Assembly (NCBI GenBank): GCA_963621575.1
Contig: CAVFEH010000019.1
Location: forward strand, 1 to 38,798
DNA: 38,798 bases
Origin: UBA1724 sp963621575
GTDB lineage: Bacteria > Verrucomicrobiota > Lentisphaeria > Oligosphaerales > Oligosphaeraceae
Direction of reading: 5' to 3'
The position numbers and the translations under genes were made by a program. Shown here in pieces: positions 8,001 through 16,802 of the stretch (the first letter of the stretch is position 1; each line of letters starts with the position of its first letter). The notes beneath the pieces are model-generated. The model did no database searches, was not told where the DNA came from, and saw only the letters and a list, made by a program, of their open reading frames with translations.

Positions 8001-8348
8001 CTACTCGGCGGCGGGGGCCTCGGCGGCCTCGGGAGCAGGCTCCTCGGCGGCCTTCACGGCCTTGGGGGCGGGAGCGGCGTTCTTGACGGGTTCGCGGCGG
8101 CTGGGGAAGGGCTTTCCGTTCTTGACGCGGTTGTAGATGGCCTTGACGGTGGGAGAGGGCTGCGCGCCCTTGGAAACCCAGTACTCCATGCGCTCCACAT
8201 CCAGCTTCTCACTGTCGTGGCGGGGGTCGTAGACGCCAATGTTCTCGATGAAGCGGCCATCGCGCGGGGAGCGGCTATCGGCCACCACGACACGCCAGCA
8301 GGCGGCGCCCAGGGCGCCAGTACGACGAAGACGAATCTTGACAGACAT
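8001..8348 (-). CDS. rpsP: 30S ribosomal protein bS16
   Basis: A 115-residue small-subunit protein that stabilises 16S rRNA folding. It begins SVKIRLRRTGALGAACWRVVVADSRSPRDG, followed by IENIGVYDPRH, the standard bS16 fold. The last ~35 residues are an Ala/Pro/Glu-rich tail (AAPAPKAVKAAEEPAPEA), an extension common in several phyla. AAGGAAAAG upstream of the ATG is a good ribosome-binding site. First gene of the rpsP-khpA-trmD-rplS operon, with a candidate promoter 74 bases upstream. Confidence 0.96.
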   Translation of the reverse strand: MSVKIRLRRTGALGAACWRVVVADSRSPRDGRFIENIGVYDPRHDSEKLDVERMEYWVSKGAQPSPTVKAIYNRVKNGKPFPSRREPVKNAAPAPKAVKAAEEPAPEAAEAPAAE

Positions 8349-8666
8349 TCTCTTTTCCTTTAAAAAGAAGATGAGGCTCTATTGGTTACGACAAAAAAGG
8401 ATAATTCAGTGCAAGTCCGGTACTATAACGCCCCTTTCCCGTTCCGCAATGCCCACGGTCATTTCTTCCACTTCGACGGGAGGCCTGGCCGGCTGGATCC
8501 ATGAGGAGCCAAGAACAAGGAAATGCGCGCGATTGCGCCGTCCCTTTGGGCGGCATGGCGCAGGCGCGGGGGAATTGCCGGCACGGGATTCCGGGCACCA
8601 CCCCATGGGCCGGGGCTTCCTCCTCTCTCCTTCCTTTCCCCTCCCCTCGGAGGCCGGCGGCCAATG
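8349..8666. other. Intergenic region between the BaiN-type gene and rpsP
   Basis: These 318 bases separate two minus-strand genes. The rpsP-proximal third carries the candidate rpsP promoter and an AT-rich leader. The rest (about 8450-8666) is GC-rich; I see no RNA gene and no supported coding region in it. Confidence 0.55.
8422..8449 (-). promoter_or_regulatory. Candidate sigma-70 promoter of the rpsP operon
   Basis: On the minus strand a -35 TTGCGG (8449-8444), a 16-base spacer and a -10 TATAGT (8427-8422) precede the rpsP ATG by about 74 bases. Similar spacing and the same -10 hexamer occur in front of nrdD in this window, which supports the reading. Confidence 0.6.
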
Positions 8667-9860
8667 TTATCCCAGGGCGTTCTGGACGGCGAGGCGTGCG
8701 GTGGCGAAAGCGGCGGCGAGATTATATCCCCCTGTGGGCCCATCGATGTCGAGGCATTCTCCCGCGGCATAGAGACCGGGATACTTTCGGCTCTCCATGG
8801 TCTTGGGGTTGAACTCCTCCAGGGCGATGCCTCCCACTGTGACAATGGCCTCCCGGAGGGGCCGCGCCGTGCAGTTCTTCAGAGGATACTCCTTCAGGAG
8901 CCGGGCGGTGACGGGTTCCCGCCGGGTGGCGAGGGCCTGCGCCAAGGGATAAGGCAGCCCCATCCCATTGAGGATCAAGTCCTGCCGGGAGCCATGCCGC
9001 GCGCGGAGCATTTCCTCCCTCCTGCATGCTTCCCCGATGCTCCGTCCCGGCAACAGATCCAGCGTGATTCCGGAAAACGGGAGTCCGGCGCGTGCCAGCC
9101 GCCGTGTGAGGTCGTAGACGGCGCTTCCGCGGAGGAGTCCCTGCAGAATCACCAGATTCCCGGAAATGGCGGCGACCCCGTGGGCGCTGGCGACGACCTC
9201 GGGGAGTTCCACCTCCTGGCGTCCGGTGTCTCCCAGGGGATCCTGCGAAGAAAGCTGGAGTCCCACCAGTCCAGCGCGGGGCGAAGTTGCCTGAAGTCCC
9301 AGGTCTTCGGCGAAGAGGAGTCCGTCGCCCATGGAGCCGGTCTGGGGATAGGAGCATCCGCCCACAGCCAGAATCAGCTTTCGGCATGTGAGAGTAACGG
9401 CAGGAGTCTCCACCCGAAAACCGCCCTCCCCCGCAGGAAGGACCTTCTGGACGGGACATTGGTAAAGAACCGGAAACTGATGTTCCCGAAGAATGTCGGT
9501 GAAGAGATGGAGGAGCTCCTCGCCCTTCTCCCGTGCGGGATAAAGACGTTCCCCGGAACGTTTCACGGGAACCCCGCGGGCCTCCAGCCAACGCCCCATC
9601 TCCGTGGAGGGAAAGCGCCGAATGGCCTCCCCCAGAAACGACGACACGGGCTCTCCATAAGCCCGCAGCAGCTCCTGCGGAGTGCCCAAATGCCCGAAGT
9701 TGCAGCGGTTGTTCCCACACATGAGCAACTTCAGCCCCGGACGATGCCGGCGCTCCACAAGCAGAGCGCGCCCCCCGGCCTCGGCGACCAGGGAGGCGGC
9801 GAAAAGCCCCGCGGCGCCGGCGCCGACGATGAGGAGTGGAGTATTGCAAGTGGGGGTCAT
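8667..9860 (-). CDS. NAD(P)/FAD-dependent oxidoreductase, HI0933/BaiN (YhiN) family
   Basis: A 397-residue flavoprotein. The N-terminal Rossmann motif LIVGAGAAGLFAA (10-22) binds FAD; family blocks follow: KLLMCGNNRCNF, GGCSYPQTGSMGDG, and near the C-terminus YPGLYAAGECLDIDGPTGGYNL, the second FAD segment. Members are widespread; BaiN has been linked to bile-acid dehydroxylation, but most have no assigned substrate, so I name only the family. The start at 9860 was chosen because the alternative ATG at 9896 would lie inside the ferredoxin terminator. It appears to be a single-gene unit; no hairpin terminator is evident after it. Confidence 0.9.
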   Translation of the reverse strand: MTPTCNTPLLIVGAGAAGLFAASLVAEAGGRALLVERRHRPGLKLLMCGNNRCNFGHLGTPQELLRAYGEPVSSFLGEAIRRFPSTEMGRWLEARGVPVKRSGERLYPAREKGEELLHLFTDILREHQFPVLYQCPVQKVLPAGEGGFRVETPAVTLTCRKLILAVGGCSYPQTGSMGDGLLFAEDLGLQATSPRAGLVGLQLSSQDPLGDTGRQEVELPEVVASAHGVAAISGNLVILQGLLRGSAVYDLTRRLARAGLPFSGITLDLLPGRSIGEACRREEMLRARHGSRQDLILNGMGLPYPLAQALATRREPVTARLLKEYPLKNCTARPLREAIVTVGGIALEEFNPKTMESRKYPGLYAAGECLDIDGPTGGYNLAAAFATARLAVQNALG

Positions 9861-9895
9861 GGAAAAACCGCGAAAAGTGGGAGGGGATTCAGGCA

Positions 9896-9937
9896 ACAGA
9901 AAAGCCGGCTCTCCCGCATGGCGGGAAAAGCCGGCTT
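9896..9937 (-). terminator. Rho-independent terminator after the ferredoxin gene
   Basis: AAGCCGGC (9937-9930 on the minus strand) pairs with GCCGGCTT (9909-9902), with an inner CCCGC/GCGGG stem, then a short T-rich run on the minus strand. It separates the ferredoxin from the flavoprotein gene. Confidence 0.72.
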
Positions 9938-9997
9938 CCTTCGTGGCGGAGTCGCGCGCACCGTGTGTGGAGGGTGCGGCGGACCCTTTGCCAGGCG

Positions 9998-10171
9998 TTA
10001 GTCAACGGTGATCGCCTCGGCGGGGCAGGCACCGGCGCAGGCGCCGCAGGAGACGCAGGTATCCGCGTCGACGACGGCCTTGTCGCCATCAAGCTTGATC
10101 GCGCTCACGGGGCAGGTTCCCTCGCAGGCGCCGCATCCCAGGCACTTGTCGGCATCAACTTTCGCAGCCAT
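9998..10171 (-). CDS. 2[4Fe-4S] ferredoxin (clostridial type)
   Basis: A 57-residue electron carrier with two CxxCxxCxxxCP cluster motifs: Cys10, 13, 16, 20 and Cys39, 42, 45, 49. The pseudo-symmetric repeat (DKCLGCGACEGTCPVSAI and DTCVSCGACAGACPAEAI) is typical of low-potential bacterial ferredoxins serving hydrogenases, pyruvate:ferredoxin oxidoreductases and radical-SAM enzymes in anaerobes. GGAG lies about ten bases before the ATG. It is monocistronic: 158 bases from the aminotransferase stop, with its own terminator. Confidence 0.95.
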   Translation of the reverse strand: MAAKVDADKCLGCGACEGTCPVSAIKLDGDKAVVDADTCVSCGACAGACPAEAITVD

Positions 10172-10329
10172 TGTGTTGTTTCTCCAAAGGTTGTCCGCTT
10201 CCCCCGGGCGGAGCGCCGCTGCTGGGAAACCGGTTGTGTGTGTTGTGTTTTTCTCCCCTTCCAGGACGTCTCCGTATGCGGAGAGATTCGTCCGTGGGAG
10301 GGAATGTCGGATAAGATACCGCGGAAAGC

Positions 10330-11646
10330 TCAGTTTGCCAAATCCCGGCAGGCCTGGTGGATGACCTGGAAGAGCGGGGCCACCTGGTCCAGGTTGAGGC
10401 TGGAGAAGGCGACCCGGAGGTTCTTCCCGCCCATGGCGATGGTTCCGGCGCCATAGCGCTCCAGCAGATGCCGCCGCACGGCATCTGCCTCCAGGGAGTT
10501 CAGGTGGATGCACATGAAGTATCCGCTGTTGAAGGGATAGGGATGGAAGTGCTCGGCATACTCCGGGTGTTCCTGGAAGACCTTCACGGTCTCCTGGTAG
10601 CGTTCCCGCATGACCTGCGCGCACTGCGCGCGCTGGTCGTAGAAGGCGGGATTCCGAAGGGCGCGGTCCACCACCCGCTGGGAGAGGGCGGAGCAGTTGC
10701 TCACGGTGGCGCGGATCTGTCCGGCGGCCTTGGCCTCCAGGGCTGAGAAAACGGGGCTGTCGGCGCTGTCAACACCGCCCACGGAGAAAGAGAGGAAACC
10801 CACGCGCAGCCCCCAGACATAGCACTCCTTGGTGGCGGCGTCGGCTTTGACGGCCACCAGGTTCCGGGAGCGGTTGGCCAGCTTCCCGAAGAGGGACTGC
10901 TTCATGGAGTCGGGGGCGTAGAAGAGCCCGAAATAAGCGTCGTCCACCAGGGCGACGATGCGCACGCCGCGTTCCGCGGCCTCCAGGAGGGCGTCCGCCA
11001 GGGCCTGTCCTTCAGCCTCGCTGGGGGTGTATCCGGTGGGGTTGTTGGGGAAATTCAGGATCACCAGGCGCTTCTCGCCGAGCTTCGCCTGGTCCAGGAG
11101 CGCCTTGAGCCCATCCACACCCATGCCGCCGTCCTGGTTGAAAAGGGGGAAGAAGCGGAGGTCGGCCTGAAGGCGGTCGTCGAAATTCAGCAGGTAGTTG
11201 TCCCAGTTCAGGTCGGGCATGAGGACCACGTCACCGGGATCCACAAAGAGGTCGCCCACCAGGGAGAGCGCCTGGGTCAGGCCGTTGGTGACCACGGGCA
11301 GGGAGAAAGGCACGCCCTCCAGGGCGGGGTTGTCATGGAGGATCTTCGCCTTCCAGGCCTCGCGGAGGGTCTTGACGCCATAGGAGGGCGCATAAAGCAG
11401 CGCGTCATTTGGGGAGATTCCGGGGAGGCTGTCCATGACGCAAGGCAGATTCATGGCGGTCTTGCCCTTCAGCGCAGTGCCAATGGTGGCGTTGAAGTTT
11501 CCCGCCTGTTTCTTCGCCTCCGCGGACTGGCTCAGAATGCCCTTGCTGGGAAAATACATCCGCTTACCCAAACCCGACAGCATTTCATACACGGCCGGAT
11601 TCACGGAACAGATCTGTTCTTGCAGGCGTACAGCTAGCTCGTTCAT
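10330..11646 (-). CDS. PLP-dependent aminotransferase, class I/II
   Basis: A 438-residue fold-type I aminotransferase. Seen are NFPNNPTGYTPS (the conserved substrate-side Asn), VDDAYFGLFY (Asp/Tyr contacting PLP) and ATKECYVWGLRVGF, in which the Lys is the likely Schiff-base lysine and the Arg the carboxylate binder. The substrate cannot be deduced; the N-terminal ~60 residues (YFPSKGILSQSAEA, TIGTALKG) are distinctive for a subgroup that I cannot name. The ATG at 11646 has an excellent Shine-Dalgarno (AAGGAG at 11658-11653), which decides the start over upstream in-frame codons. A 6-bp hairpin lies just ahead of the Shine-Dalgarno. Confidence 0.87.
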   Translation of the reverse strand: MNELAVRLQEQICSVNPAVYEMLSGLGKRMYFPSKGILSQSAEAKKQAGNFNATIGTALKGKTAMNLPCVMDSLPGISPNDALLYAPSYGVKTLREAWKAKILHDNPALEGVPFSLPVVTNGLTQALSLVGDLFVDPGDVVLMPDLNWDNYLLNFDDRLQADLRFFPLFNQDGGMGVDGLKALLDQAKLGEKRLVILNFPNNPTGYTPSEAEGQALADALLEAAERGVRIVALVDDAYFGLFYAPDSMKQSLFGKLANRSRNLVAVKADAATKECYVWGLRVGFLSFSVGGVDSADSPVFSALEAKAAGQIRATVSNCSALSQRVVDRALRNPAFYDQRAQCAQVMRERYQETVKVFQEHPEYAEHFHPYPFNSGYFMCIHLNSLEADAVRRHLLERYGAGTIAMGGKNLRVAFSSLNLDQVAPLFQVIHQACRDLAN

Positions 11647-11661
11647 CGATATCTCCTTGCT

Positions 11662-11681
11662 CCCCCACAAAAGAATGGGGG
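11662..11681 (-). promoter_or_regulatory. Leader hairpin in front of the aminotransferase ribosome-binding site
   Basis: CCCCCA and TGGGGG (6 bp) enclose an 8-base loop and end three bases before AAGGAG. A weak TAGATT -10-like element lies upstream, so the hairpin would be transcribed in the leader. A regulatory role is possible but unproved. Confidence 0.4.
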
Positions 11682-11815
11682 TATGACGTAAAGCCCCATA
11701 ATCTAACCCGCAAAAACGGGTCCAGGAAGAGGGAAACAAGGAATTGGGAATTCGTGGGCAGCCGGGCGTGGCGCCCCCTCCCTTCGACCTCTCCCACCTC
11801 CTTGCCTTTCCATGC

Positions 11816-11855
11816 AAAAAGGCCCCCGGGCGGAGTGCCGCCGGAGGGCCTTTTT
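11816..11855. terminator. Bidirectional-looking terminator after the SSS symporter
   Basis: AAAAAGGCCC (11816-11825) and GGGCCTTTTT (11846-11855) form a perfect 10-bp stem with an additional GGCGG/CCGCC-type pairing inside and T-runs on both strands. It lies 22 bases past the symporter stop on the minus strand. Confidence 0.82.
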
Positions 11856-11876
11856 GTGTCTTACAAGAGTTGCGTG

Positions 11877-14312
11877 CTACTTCGTCGGGTCTTCGGACTC
11901 GATCTCATTGACCTCCTCCTGGTCGGCGAGGGAGACATTCCCGGAGACGCGTCCGTCATCGAGGACATTCACGCTTCTCCGGGCCTCCAGGTCGCGGAAG
12001 AGGCAGAAGAGATCCTTGATGCCTCCGATGCCGAACCACACGGTGGTGACCAAGGCCACGACGAGCGGAATGAGCATGTTGAAGATGAGGAAATACACGC
12101 TCCACCACTTGATGGGCCAGGGCGTGACCACATTCCAGACAGCCACCACCACGAAACCGAGGAAGAAGCTGATGATAAAGGAGTGGAGGAACAGTCCGAT
12201 GGCGATGGCCTTGTCACCCTTGGTATACTCGGGAGTGATGCCGACCACCTTCTTGAAGACATTGCCCAAGGTCCAGTGGAACTTCTCGGGAGCGGGGGTT
12301 CCCTCGGGGGCGTAGGCGCCACGATGGAGCATGCGATCCATGTTGAAGTCCTTCTTGCAGGTGACCAGGGAGACCACCACGTAGAGGATGATGGTGAAGA
12401 CGTTGGCGAAGAAGAGGTACTCGATGGCGTTCACGGGGAAGCGCAGGGGGTTCATATCCCAGACGATCCAATCGCCGAAGGGGGCGCTGAGAACGCGGAA
12501 CATGGTGCCCACGAAGTCATCAAGACCGGTGTTGACCAGGAAGGGATAGACCACGTCAGCCCAGTTGCGGCTCAGCAGGATGTATCCCACGCTGCCCAGG
12601 ATGCCAGCCCAAAGGGAGCACCAGGCGGCCTTGGTGGTGCCCTTCTTCCAGTAGAGGCCAAAGAGCATGACGGCGGGGCAGCCGGCGTTCCAGATGGCGA
12701 CCGCCATCTGGTTGAAGAGCTGGATGTAGTCCAGCTGCGCCATATACTTGGATCCGAAGAAGAAGAAGATTCCCACGCCGATGGCCACCAGCCGGATCAT
12801 GCGCACGTGCTGCTTGGGGGAGAGTCCCTTGGGGAAGAAAGGCAGGATGCAGTCCTGCGCGATAGTCAGGGTGGCGGAGAAGATCCGGGTGTCATCAGTG
12901 GAGAGCATCGCCAGGAAGAGGAGCAGGCAGAATGCGCCGAAGAGTCCGGTGGGCAGCAGATACCGCATGGTCACAGAGAGGTTCAGCTGCTGGAAAAGCG
13001 TGCGGCACTGCTGGAAGGTGTCGTTGGCCTTGCCCTTGGACCACTCCATCGCATCCCTGGCCTGCTTGGAGTCCAGCTGCTCCTGGGTGAGGGGCGCACC
13101 GCCATTCAGGGAATTCTGCAGCTCACCCTCGGTCTTGATCTGGGCCTCGTCCAGGAGGGTGGTGTGAATGTGCTCCAGGAACTGGGAATCCAGATTGTCC
13201 TCCTGGGAAAGCGGCGGGTCAATGCCGATTTCGTGGGCGATGGGCTGGATTTCGTCAATCGTCTTATGGAGACGGGCGCGGCTGTTGGGATCGGCGACGA
13301 CCTCCTCCACCACGCGGCTGGCCAGCTGCTGGCGCACCTGGTTGGCGCCCACGGCGAAGTCCTTGTGATTCAGGAAGACGATGAGGCAGATGGCGACCAG
13401 CAGATAGAAAATGTTGACGATGGACATACGCCATGTGCTCAGAATGGAGGCCATCTTCTGCTCGTGGGCGGACTTGGCGGCTGTGGAGGAGCCGGCGCCA
13501 ATCCAGGTCGCCGCATGGACAATGGTGTTGAACGCCATGACCAGCACCATGGTGAAGAAGTTGAAGTCCCTCAGCTTCCCGATGTCCATGGGGTTGATGA
13601 AGCTCTCACCGGGGACGCGGTCGGAGACGGTGGGGATGATCTCCTTCGTCCAGGAGAATTTGACAAGGATGAAGACGACGAAGCAGACCAGCAGGGGATA
13701 GAGGATCATTCCCTGGAGGGTGTCGGTGATCACGAGGGCGAGGGTTCCCCCCAGGCAGATCAGGGTGATGGCCAGGGTGAGGAAGAAGATCATGAGCAGA
13801 TCGAAGGTTGGGACCGGCAGTCCAAACACGTTGAGCGTGCGGGGCAGATTGAGCATCTGGATGAAGAACCGCGCGGCCACGGCAGGCATGATCATGTTTG
13901 CCAGCATCTCGGCCAGGGAGCGCAGGGCGGCGGCGAAAATCCGGATCTTCCGGTCGTAGCGCATCTCCAGGAACTGTCCCAGACTCATGGCGCGGGTCTG
14001 GCGGAAGCGGTAGGTCACATATCCCATCAGGGAGAGGAAAAGCCCCAAGGGCGCCAAGAGGGCGCCCCAGAAAGTCAGCGCGAAACCAGTCTTGTACTTG
14101 ACCTCCACGTATGCCACCAGACCGATAATGGACAACGCATTGGCCATGTCACCCATGTTCAGCACATACCGTCCGCAGACACGACCGCACGCCAAATAGT
14201 CCGAGACCCCCCGGATGTAGCGACGGGAGTAGAATCCCATGCCGACGACAAATGCGACTGGAATCACCAGGATGATCCAGTCGACCAAACTCATGTAAAT
14301 GTTGTTGTTCAT
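11877..14312 (-). CDS. Sodium:solute symporter family protein with large internal insertion
   Basis: An 811-residue inner-membrane transporter of the SSS fold, well above the usual 450-600. Early helices (VDWIILVIPVAFVVGMGFYS, GDMANALSIIGLVAYVEV) and FLAMLSTDDTRIFSATLTI with IWNAGCPAVMLFGLYWKKGT are SSS-like. Between about residues 325 and 455 there is a long hydrophilic, Gln/Glu/Asp-rich segment without membrane helices, and a C-terminal extension adds two more hydrophobic stretches and an acidic tail. Such long SSS members occur in Lentisphaerae and relatives. The substrate is unknown. AAGGA abuts the chosen ATG very closely, so a start at the Met seven codons in is conceivable. Followed by a strong terminator. 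Confidence 0.87.
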   Translation of the reverse strand: MNNNIYMSLVDWIILVIPVAFVVGMGFYSRRYIRGVSDYLACGRVCGRYVLNMGDMANALSIIGLVAYVEVKYKTGFALTFWGALLAPLGLFLSLMGYVTYRFRQTRAMSLGQFLEMRYDRKIRIFAAALRSLAEMLANMIMPAVAARFFIQMLNLPRTLNVFGLPVPTFDLLMIFFLTLAITLICLGGTLALVITDTLQGMILYPLLVCFVVFILVKFSWTKEIIPTVSDRVPGESFINPMDIGKLRDFNFFTMVLVMAFNTIVHAATWIGAGSSTAAKSAHEQKMASILSTWRMSIVNIFYLLVAICLIVFLNHKDFAVGANQVRQQLASRVVEEVVADPNSRARLHKTIDEIQPIAHEIGIDPPLSQEDNLDSQFLEHIHTTLLDEAQIKTEGELQNSLNGGAPLTQEQLDSKQARDAMEWSKGKANDTFQQCRTLFQQLNLSVTMRYLLPTGLFGAFCLLLFLAMLSTDDTRIFSATLTIAQDCILPFFPKGLSPKQHVRMIRLVAIGVGIFFFFGSKYMAQLDYIQLFNQMAVAIWNAGCPAVMLFGLYWKKGTTKAAWCSLWAGILGSVGYILLSRNWADVVYPFLVNTGLDDFVGTMFRVLSAPFGDWIVWDMNPLRFPVNAIEYLFFANVFTIILYVVVSLVTCKKDFNMDRMLHRGAYAPEGTPAPEKFHWTLGNVFKKVVGITPEYTKGDKAIAIGLFLHSFIISFFLGFVVVAVWNVVTPWPIKWWSVYFLIFNMLIPLVVALVTTVWFGIGGIKDLFCLFRDLEARRSVNVLDDGRVSGNVSLADQEEVNEIESEDPTK

Positions 14313-14431
14313 TCCTTGCTTTTACCGTCTTTGCGCTGCTTGATCCATGGAATGGTTGCGCCTCCGGCCCTGTGAGTCCGTGGCGATGGTTCCCCGCGCC
14401 TTTCCCGCACAATACGGGCGGTCCTTCGGGG

Positions 14432-14457
14432 AGAAAAAGACGCCCGGAGGCTCCGTC
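14432..14457 (-). terminator. Possible terminator after lpxD
   Basis: On the minus strand GACGGAGCC and GGGCGTC can pair with a bulge, followed by TTTTTCT. It is about 45 bases past the lpxD stop, in the 187-base gap before the SSS symporter gene. Confidence 0.45.
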
Positions 14458-14499
14458 GGTGGATTGACTGTCCGAAGAGCGGTCCGGGCTGCTGTATCG

Positions 14500-15528
14500 C
14501 TATCCTTCCAGCTTCTTTGTGAGATTTTTGACCTGCTGCGCCAGGGACTCCAGCTGTTTCACCAGCATCCTCTCCTTGGCAAAGGCACGGCGGTCCACAG
14601 CAGGGGTCCCCATGACCACGGCGCCGGCGCCGGTGTCCTTGGAGACGCCGGACTGCGCCATGGCGATGGTGCCGTCACCCAGCCGGAGATGTCCGGTGAC
14701 GCCGACCTGCCCGGCCAGAATCACGCCGTTGCCGAGGTGGCTGCTACCTGCCACGCCGCACTGGGAGACCAGGATGCAGGAGCGGCCGACTTCCACATTG
14801 TGTCCCACCTGCACCAGGTTGTCAATCTTGGTGCCGGCCTGGATCCAGGTACGGCCGAAGCGCGCGCGGTCGATGCAGGAGTTCGCGCCCACCTCCACGT
14901 CGTCATCCAACTGGACGATGCCCACCTGGGGGATCTTCTCGTGTCCTGCGGCGGTGGACTTGTAGCCAAAACCGTCTGCGCCGACGACCACGCCAGGATG
15001 GAGAATCACGCGGTTTCCGACCAGGCAGCGTTCGCGGATTACCACGTGGGGATAGAAGAGGCACTTCTCGCCCACATGCACATCCTGTCCCAGGTAGACG
15101 CCGGGAAGGACCACGCACCCCTCGCCCAGCACGACGCCCTTCTCAATGACCACGCCTGCGCCGATGTGGCAGCTGGCGGGGACCTTCGCGGTGGGATCCA
15201 GGACGGCTGTTGGGTGGATTCCGGGGGCGTACTGCACGGGTGGGAGAGTGAAAGCCTCGACCACGCAGGTGAAGGCATTGGAGGGGTCGTCGCAGTACAC
15301 CCAGGCGCGGCCCTCGGGGGGGGGCGTCTGGTAATCCTGGGGCACGAGGACCACGCCGGCCCGGGAAAGGGGCACCTGTTCGCGGTACTTGTCGTTGCCC
15401 AGGAAGGAAACATCACTCTCGGTGGCCTCGCTCAAGGACGCCACACCCTGGAGGGGTCGGGCGGAGTTCCCCACGAGGCGCCCCTTTGCAAGCAGGGCGA
15501 TCTCCTCCGCGGTCTTCTGAATCAACAT
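14500..15528 (-). CDS. lpxD: UDP-3-O-acylglucosamine N-acyltransferase
   Basis: LpxD adds the N-linked 3-hydroxyacyl chain in lipid A synthesis, from acyl-ACP. The 342-residue protein has the N-terminal uridine-binding domain (1-100), a left-handed beta-helix of hexapeptide repeats (about 105-310) and a C-terminal amphipathic helix (VKQLESLAQQVKNLTKKLEG). His243 in VQVGHNVEVGRS is the expected catalytic base (E. coli His239), and GADGFGYK is present. GAGGAGAG precedes the ATG. It lies 45 bases after skp, as in many Gram-negatives (bamA-skp-lpxD), but no bamA is upstream here. It shows that the organism makes lipid A. Confidence 0.96.
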   Translation of the reverse strand: MLIQKTAEEIALLAKGRLVGNSARPLQGVASLSEATESDVSFLGNDKYREQVPLSRAGVVLVPQDYQTPPPEGRAWVYCDDPSNAFTCVVEAFTLPPVQYAPGIHPTAVLDPTAKVPASCHIGAGVVIEKGVVLGEGCVVLPGVYLGQDVHVGEKCLFYPHVVIRERCLVGNRVILHPGVVVGADGFGYKSTAAGHEKIPQVGIVQLDDDVEVGANSCIDRARFGRTWIQAGTKIDNLVQVGHNVEVGRSCILVSQCGVAGSSHLGNGVILAGQVGVTGHLRLGDGTIAMAQSGVSKDTGAGAVVMGTPAVDRRAFAKERMLVKQLESLAQQVKNLTKKLEG

Positions 15529-15573
15529 ATCTGTTCTCTCCTCGGTGCAAAAGGGGAGACTCCCCCGCTCAAA

Positions 15574-16197
15574 CTACCTGTACTCCTTGTCGACGGCGGC
15601 CTTCTGAAGGGACTCCAGCTTCGCCTTCGCCTCGGCCTTCTCCGCCTCGTGGCCGGCGTTCACCAGCCTGACCACGGCGTCGGTGATCTCCTTGTCCTTG
15701 GGATACACCAACAGGACGGGCACACGATTCATGGTGCGGCCGGAGACCTCGTAGACCAGCTCGTAATTCATCTCGGCAGCATATTTCTCCAGCTGTTTCT
15801 GGAGGTCTTCCACCAGGCTCTGTGTGGTGTTTTGCTGACGGCTGTCCATCTCGCTGACGGCCTGCTGGCGGTAGCGGAGGATCTCCTCCTGCTTCTGCTC
15901 CAGGCGGGCGCCCAGCACATTCGCCTTGTTGAGGGCCTCCTGCTTGGCGGCGTCACCCAGCAAATCATTGCGGGAGTCCGCCTGCGCCTGCTGATACTCC
16001 TTGCGACTGTTCTCAAACTCGCCGCGCAGGACCTCCATGCCCGTCATGAAATTCTGGCGTTCCTCCTCAAAGCGGATGTTCTCGCTGATGGTCTTGTAAT
16101 ATTCGTTGAAAACGGTCTCCATGTTGACATAGGCCACATTCTGGGCCATGGCGACGGAGGCCACCAGAAGCAGAGCGGAAGTAAAAAGGCTTTTCAT
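15574..16197 (-). CDS. skp: OmpH/Skp-family periplasmic chaperone
   Basis: A 207-residue secreted protein. Residues 1-19 are a signal peptide ending AMAQ; the mature part starts NVAYVNMETVFNEY, the Skp/OmpH opening, and is followed by a long charged coiled coil (about 45-140) forming the tentacle arms. It is larger than E. coli Skp (161), with a C-terminal ~50-residue extension. Skp trimers hold unfolded outer-membrane proteins in the periplasm. The start at 16197 is set by the signal peptide. It is the first gene of a skp-lpxD pair. Confidence 0.87.
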   Translation of the reverse strand: MKSLFTSALLLVASVAMAQNVAYVNMETVFNEYYKTISENIRFEEERQNFMTGMEVLRGEFENSRKEYQQAQADSRNDLLGDAAKQEALNKANVLGARLEQKQEEILRYRQQAVSEMDSRQQNTTQSLVEDLQKQLEKYAAEMNYELVYEVSGRTMNRVPVLLVYPKDKEITDAVVRLVNAGHEAEKAEAKAKLESLQKAAVDKEYR

Positions 16198-16271
16198 GGG
16201 AAGATGCCAGGGACAAAAAGAAGAGATACACACAGGTGCGACGCCACCAGGACCCGTGTCCCAGGCGCCGG

Positions 16272-16290
16272 GAAAACCCGAATTCCGGGT
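16272..16290 (-). terminator. Weak possible terminator after the ykgJ-like gene
   Basis: On the minus strand ACCCG GAATT CGGGT is followed by TTT. The stem is short (5 bp). It lies in the 230-base gap between the YkgJ-like gene and skp; nothing else is recognisable there. Confidence 0.3.
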
Positions 16291-16427
16291 AATGTAATCC
16301 CCCACGCCCCCATTGCCCCCCTTGAAATTTCAGAATGGGAAAAAATCCCCGCCAAACCATTCCCGCATGCAGAGAATCCCCATGGGGCAGTGGCCACACC
16401 CCTCCGTTCGCCCGGTCCGTCACGCCA

Positions 16428-16802
16428 TCATGGCAGCCCCCTTTCCAGCTCCTCCCAGTATCCCCGGCAGAGGGATTGCTGTTCCGGGACCGTCTGCCAG
16501 CGATAGGGGTAGTCGCGGCATTTCCGGGGTTTCACGGGATGGATCGCGCAGCGATTTCCGGAGGTGAGGAAGATGCACGCGCCATCGGGCCTTTCCTGGA
16601 AGACCAGGCCCTTCCGGTCTGGGGCCAGGCAGGTATACTTTTGGATCAAGTCGTCCTCAGAGATTCCCAGAAACCGCGCAATCGCCGCGCCCTCCTGGGG
16701 GACATATCGTACAATTCCCTCCCAGCGGCAGCAGTTCCCGCAGCACTGGCAGTGGAAGACCCTCGTCCCCTTCGGCACAATCGCACTCCCCCCACACGCC
16801 AT
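16428..16802 (-). CDS. YkgJ family CxxCxxCC-type cysteine cluster protein
   Basis: A 124-residue protein with an N-terminal cysteine cluster CQCCGNCC (Cys18, 20, 21, 24, 25), a central ACIFLTSGNRCAIHPVKPRKCRDYPY segment (broken here by family-typical residues) and a late Cys. This is the YkgJ/UPF0153 pattern, thought to bind Zn2+ or an Fe-S cluster; the biochemical role is unknown. The start ATG at 16802 overlaps the dgkA stop by one base (TAATG), suggesting coupled translation with dgkA and the protease gene upstream. Confidence 0.82.
   Translation of the reverse strand: MACGGSAIVPKGTRVFHCQCCGNCCRWEGIVRYVPQEGAAIARFLGISEDDLIQKYTCLAPDRKGLVFQERPDGACIFLTSGNRCAIHPVKPRKCRDYPYRWQTVPEQQSLCRGYWEELERGLP

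Noticed and set aside
9861..9896. Upstream start for the BaiN-type flavoprotein
   Set aside because: The alternative ATG is inside the terminator of the preceding ferredoxin gene, and the Rossmann motif fits the shorter start.
11754..14375. An 873-codon open frame on the plus strand opposite the SSS symporter
   Set aside because: It mirrors the minus-strand gene in a GC-rich genome. Its translation is full of Asp, Glu, His and Gly with no recognisable motif, while the opposite frame has clear transporter helices.
14347..16506. A 719-codon plus-strand frame opposite lpxD and skp
   Set aside because: It runs antisense across two well-supported genes and their gap; its composition is low-complexity and there is no motif.
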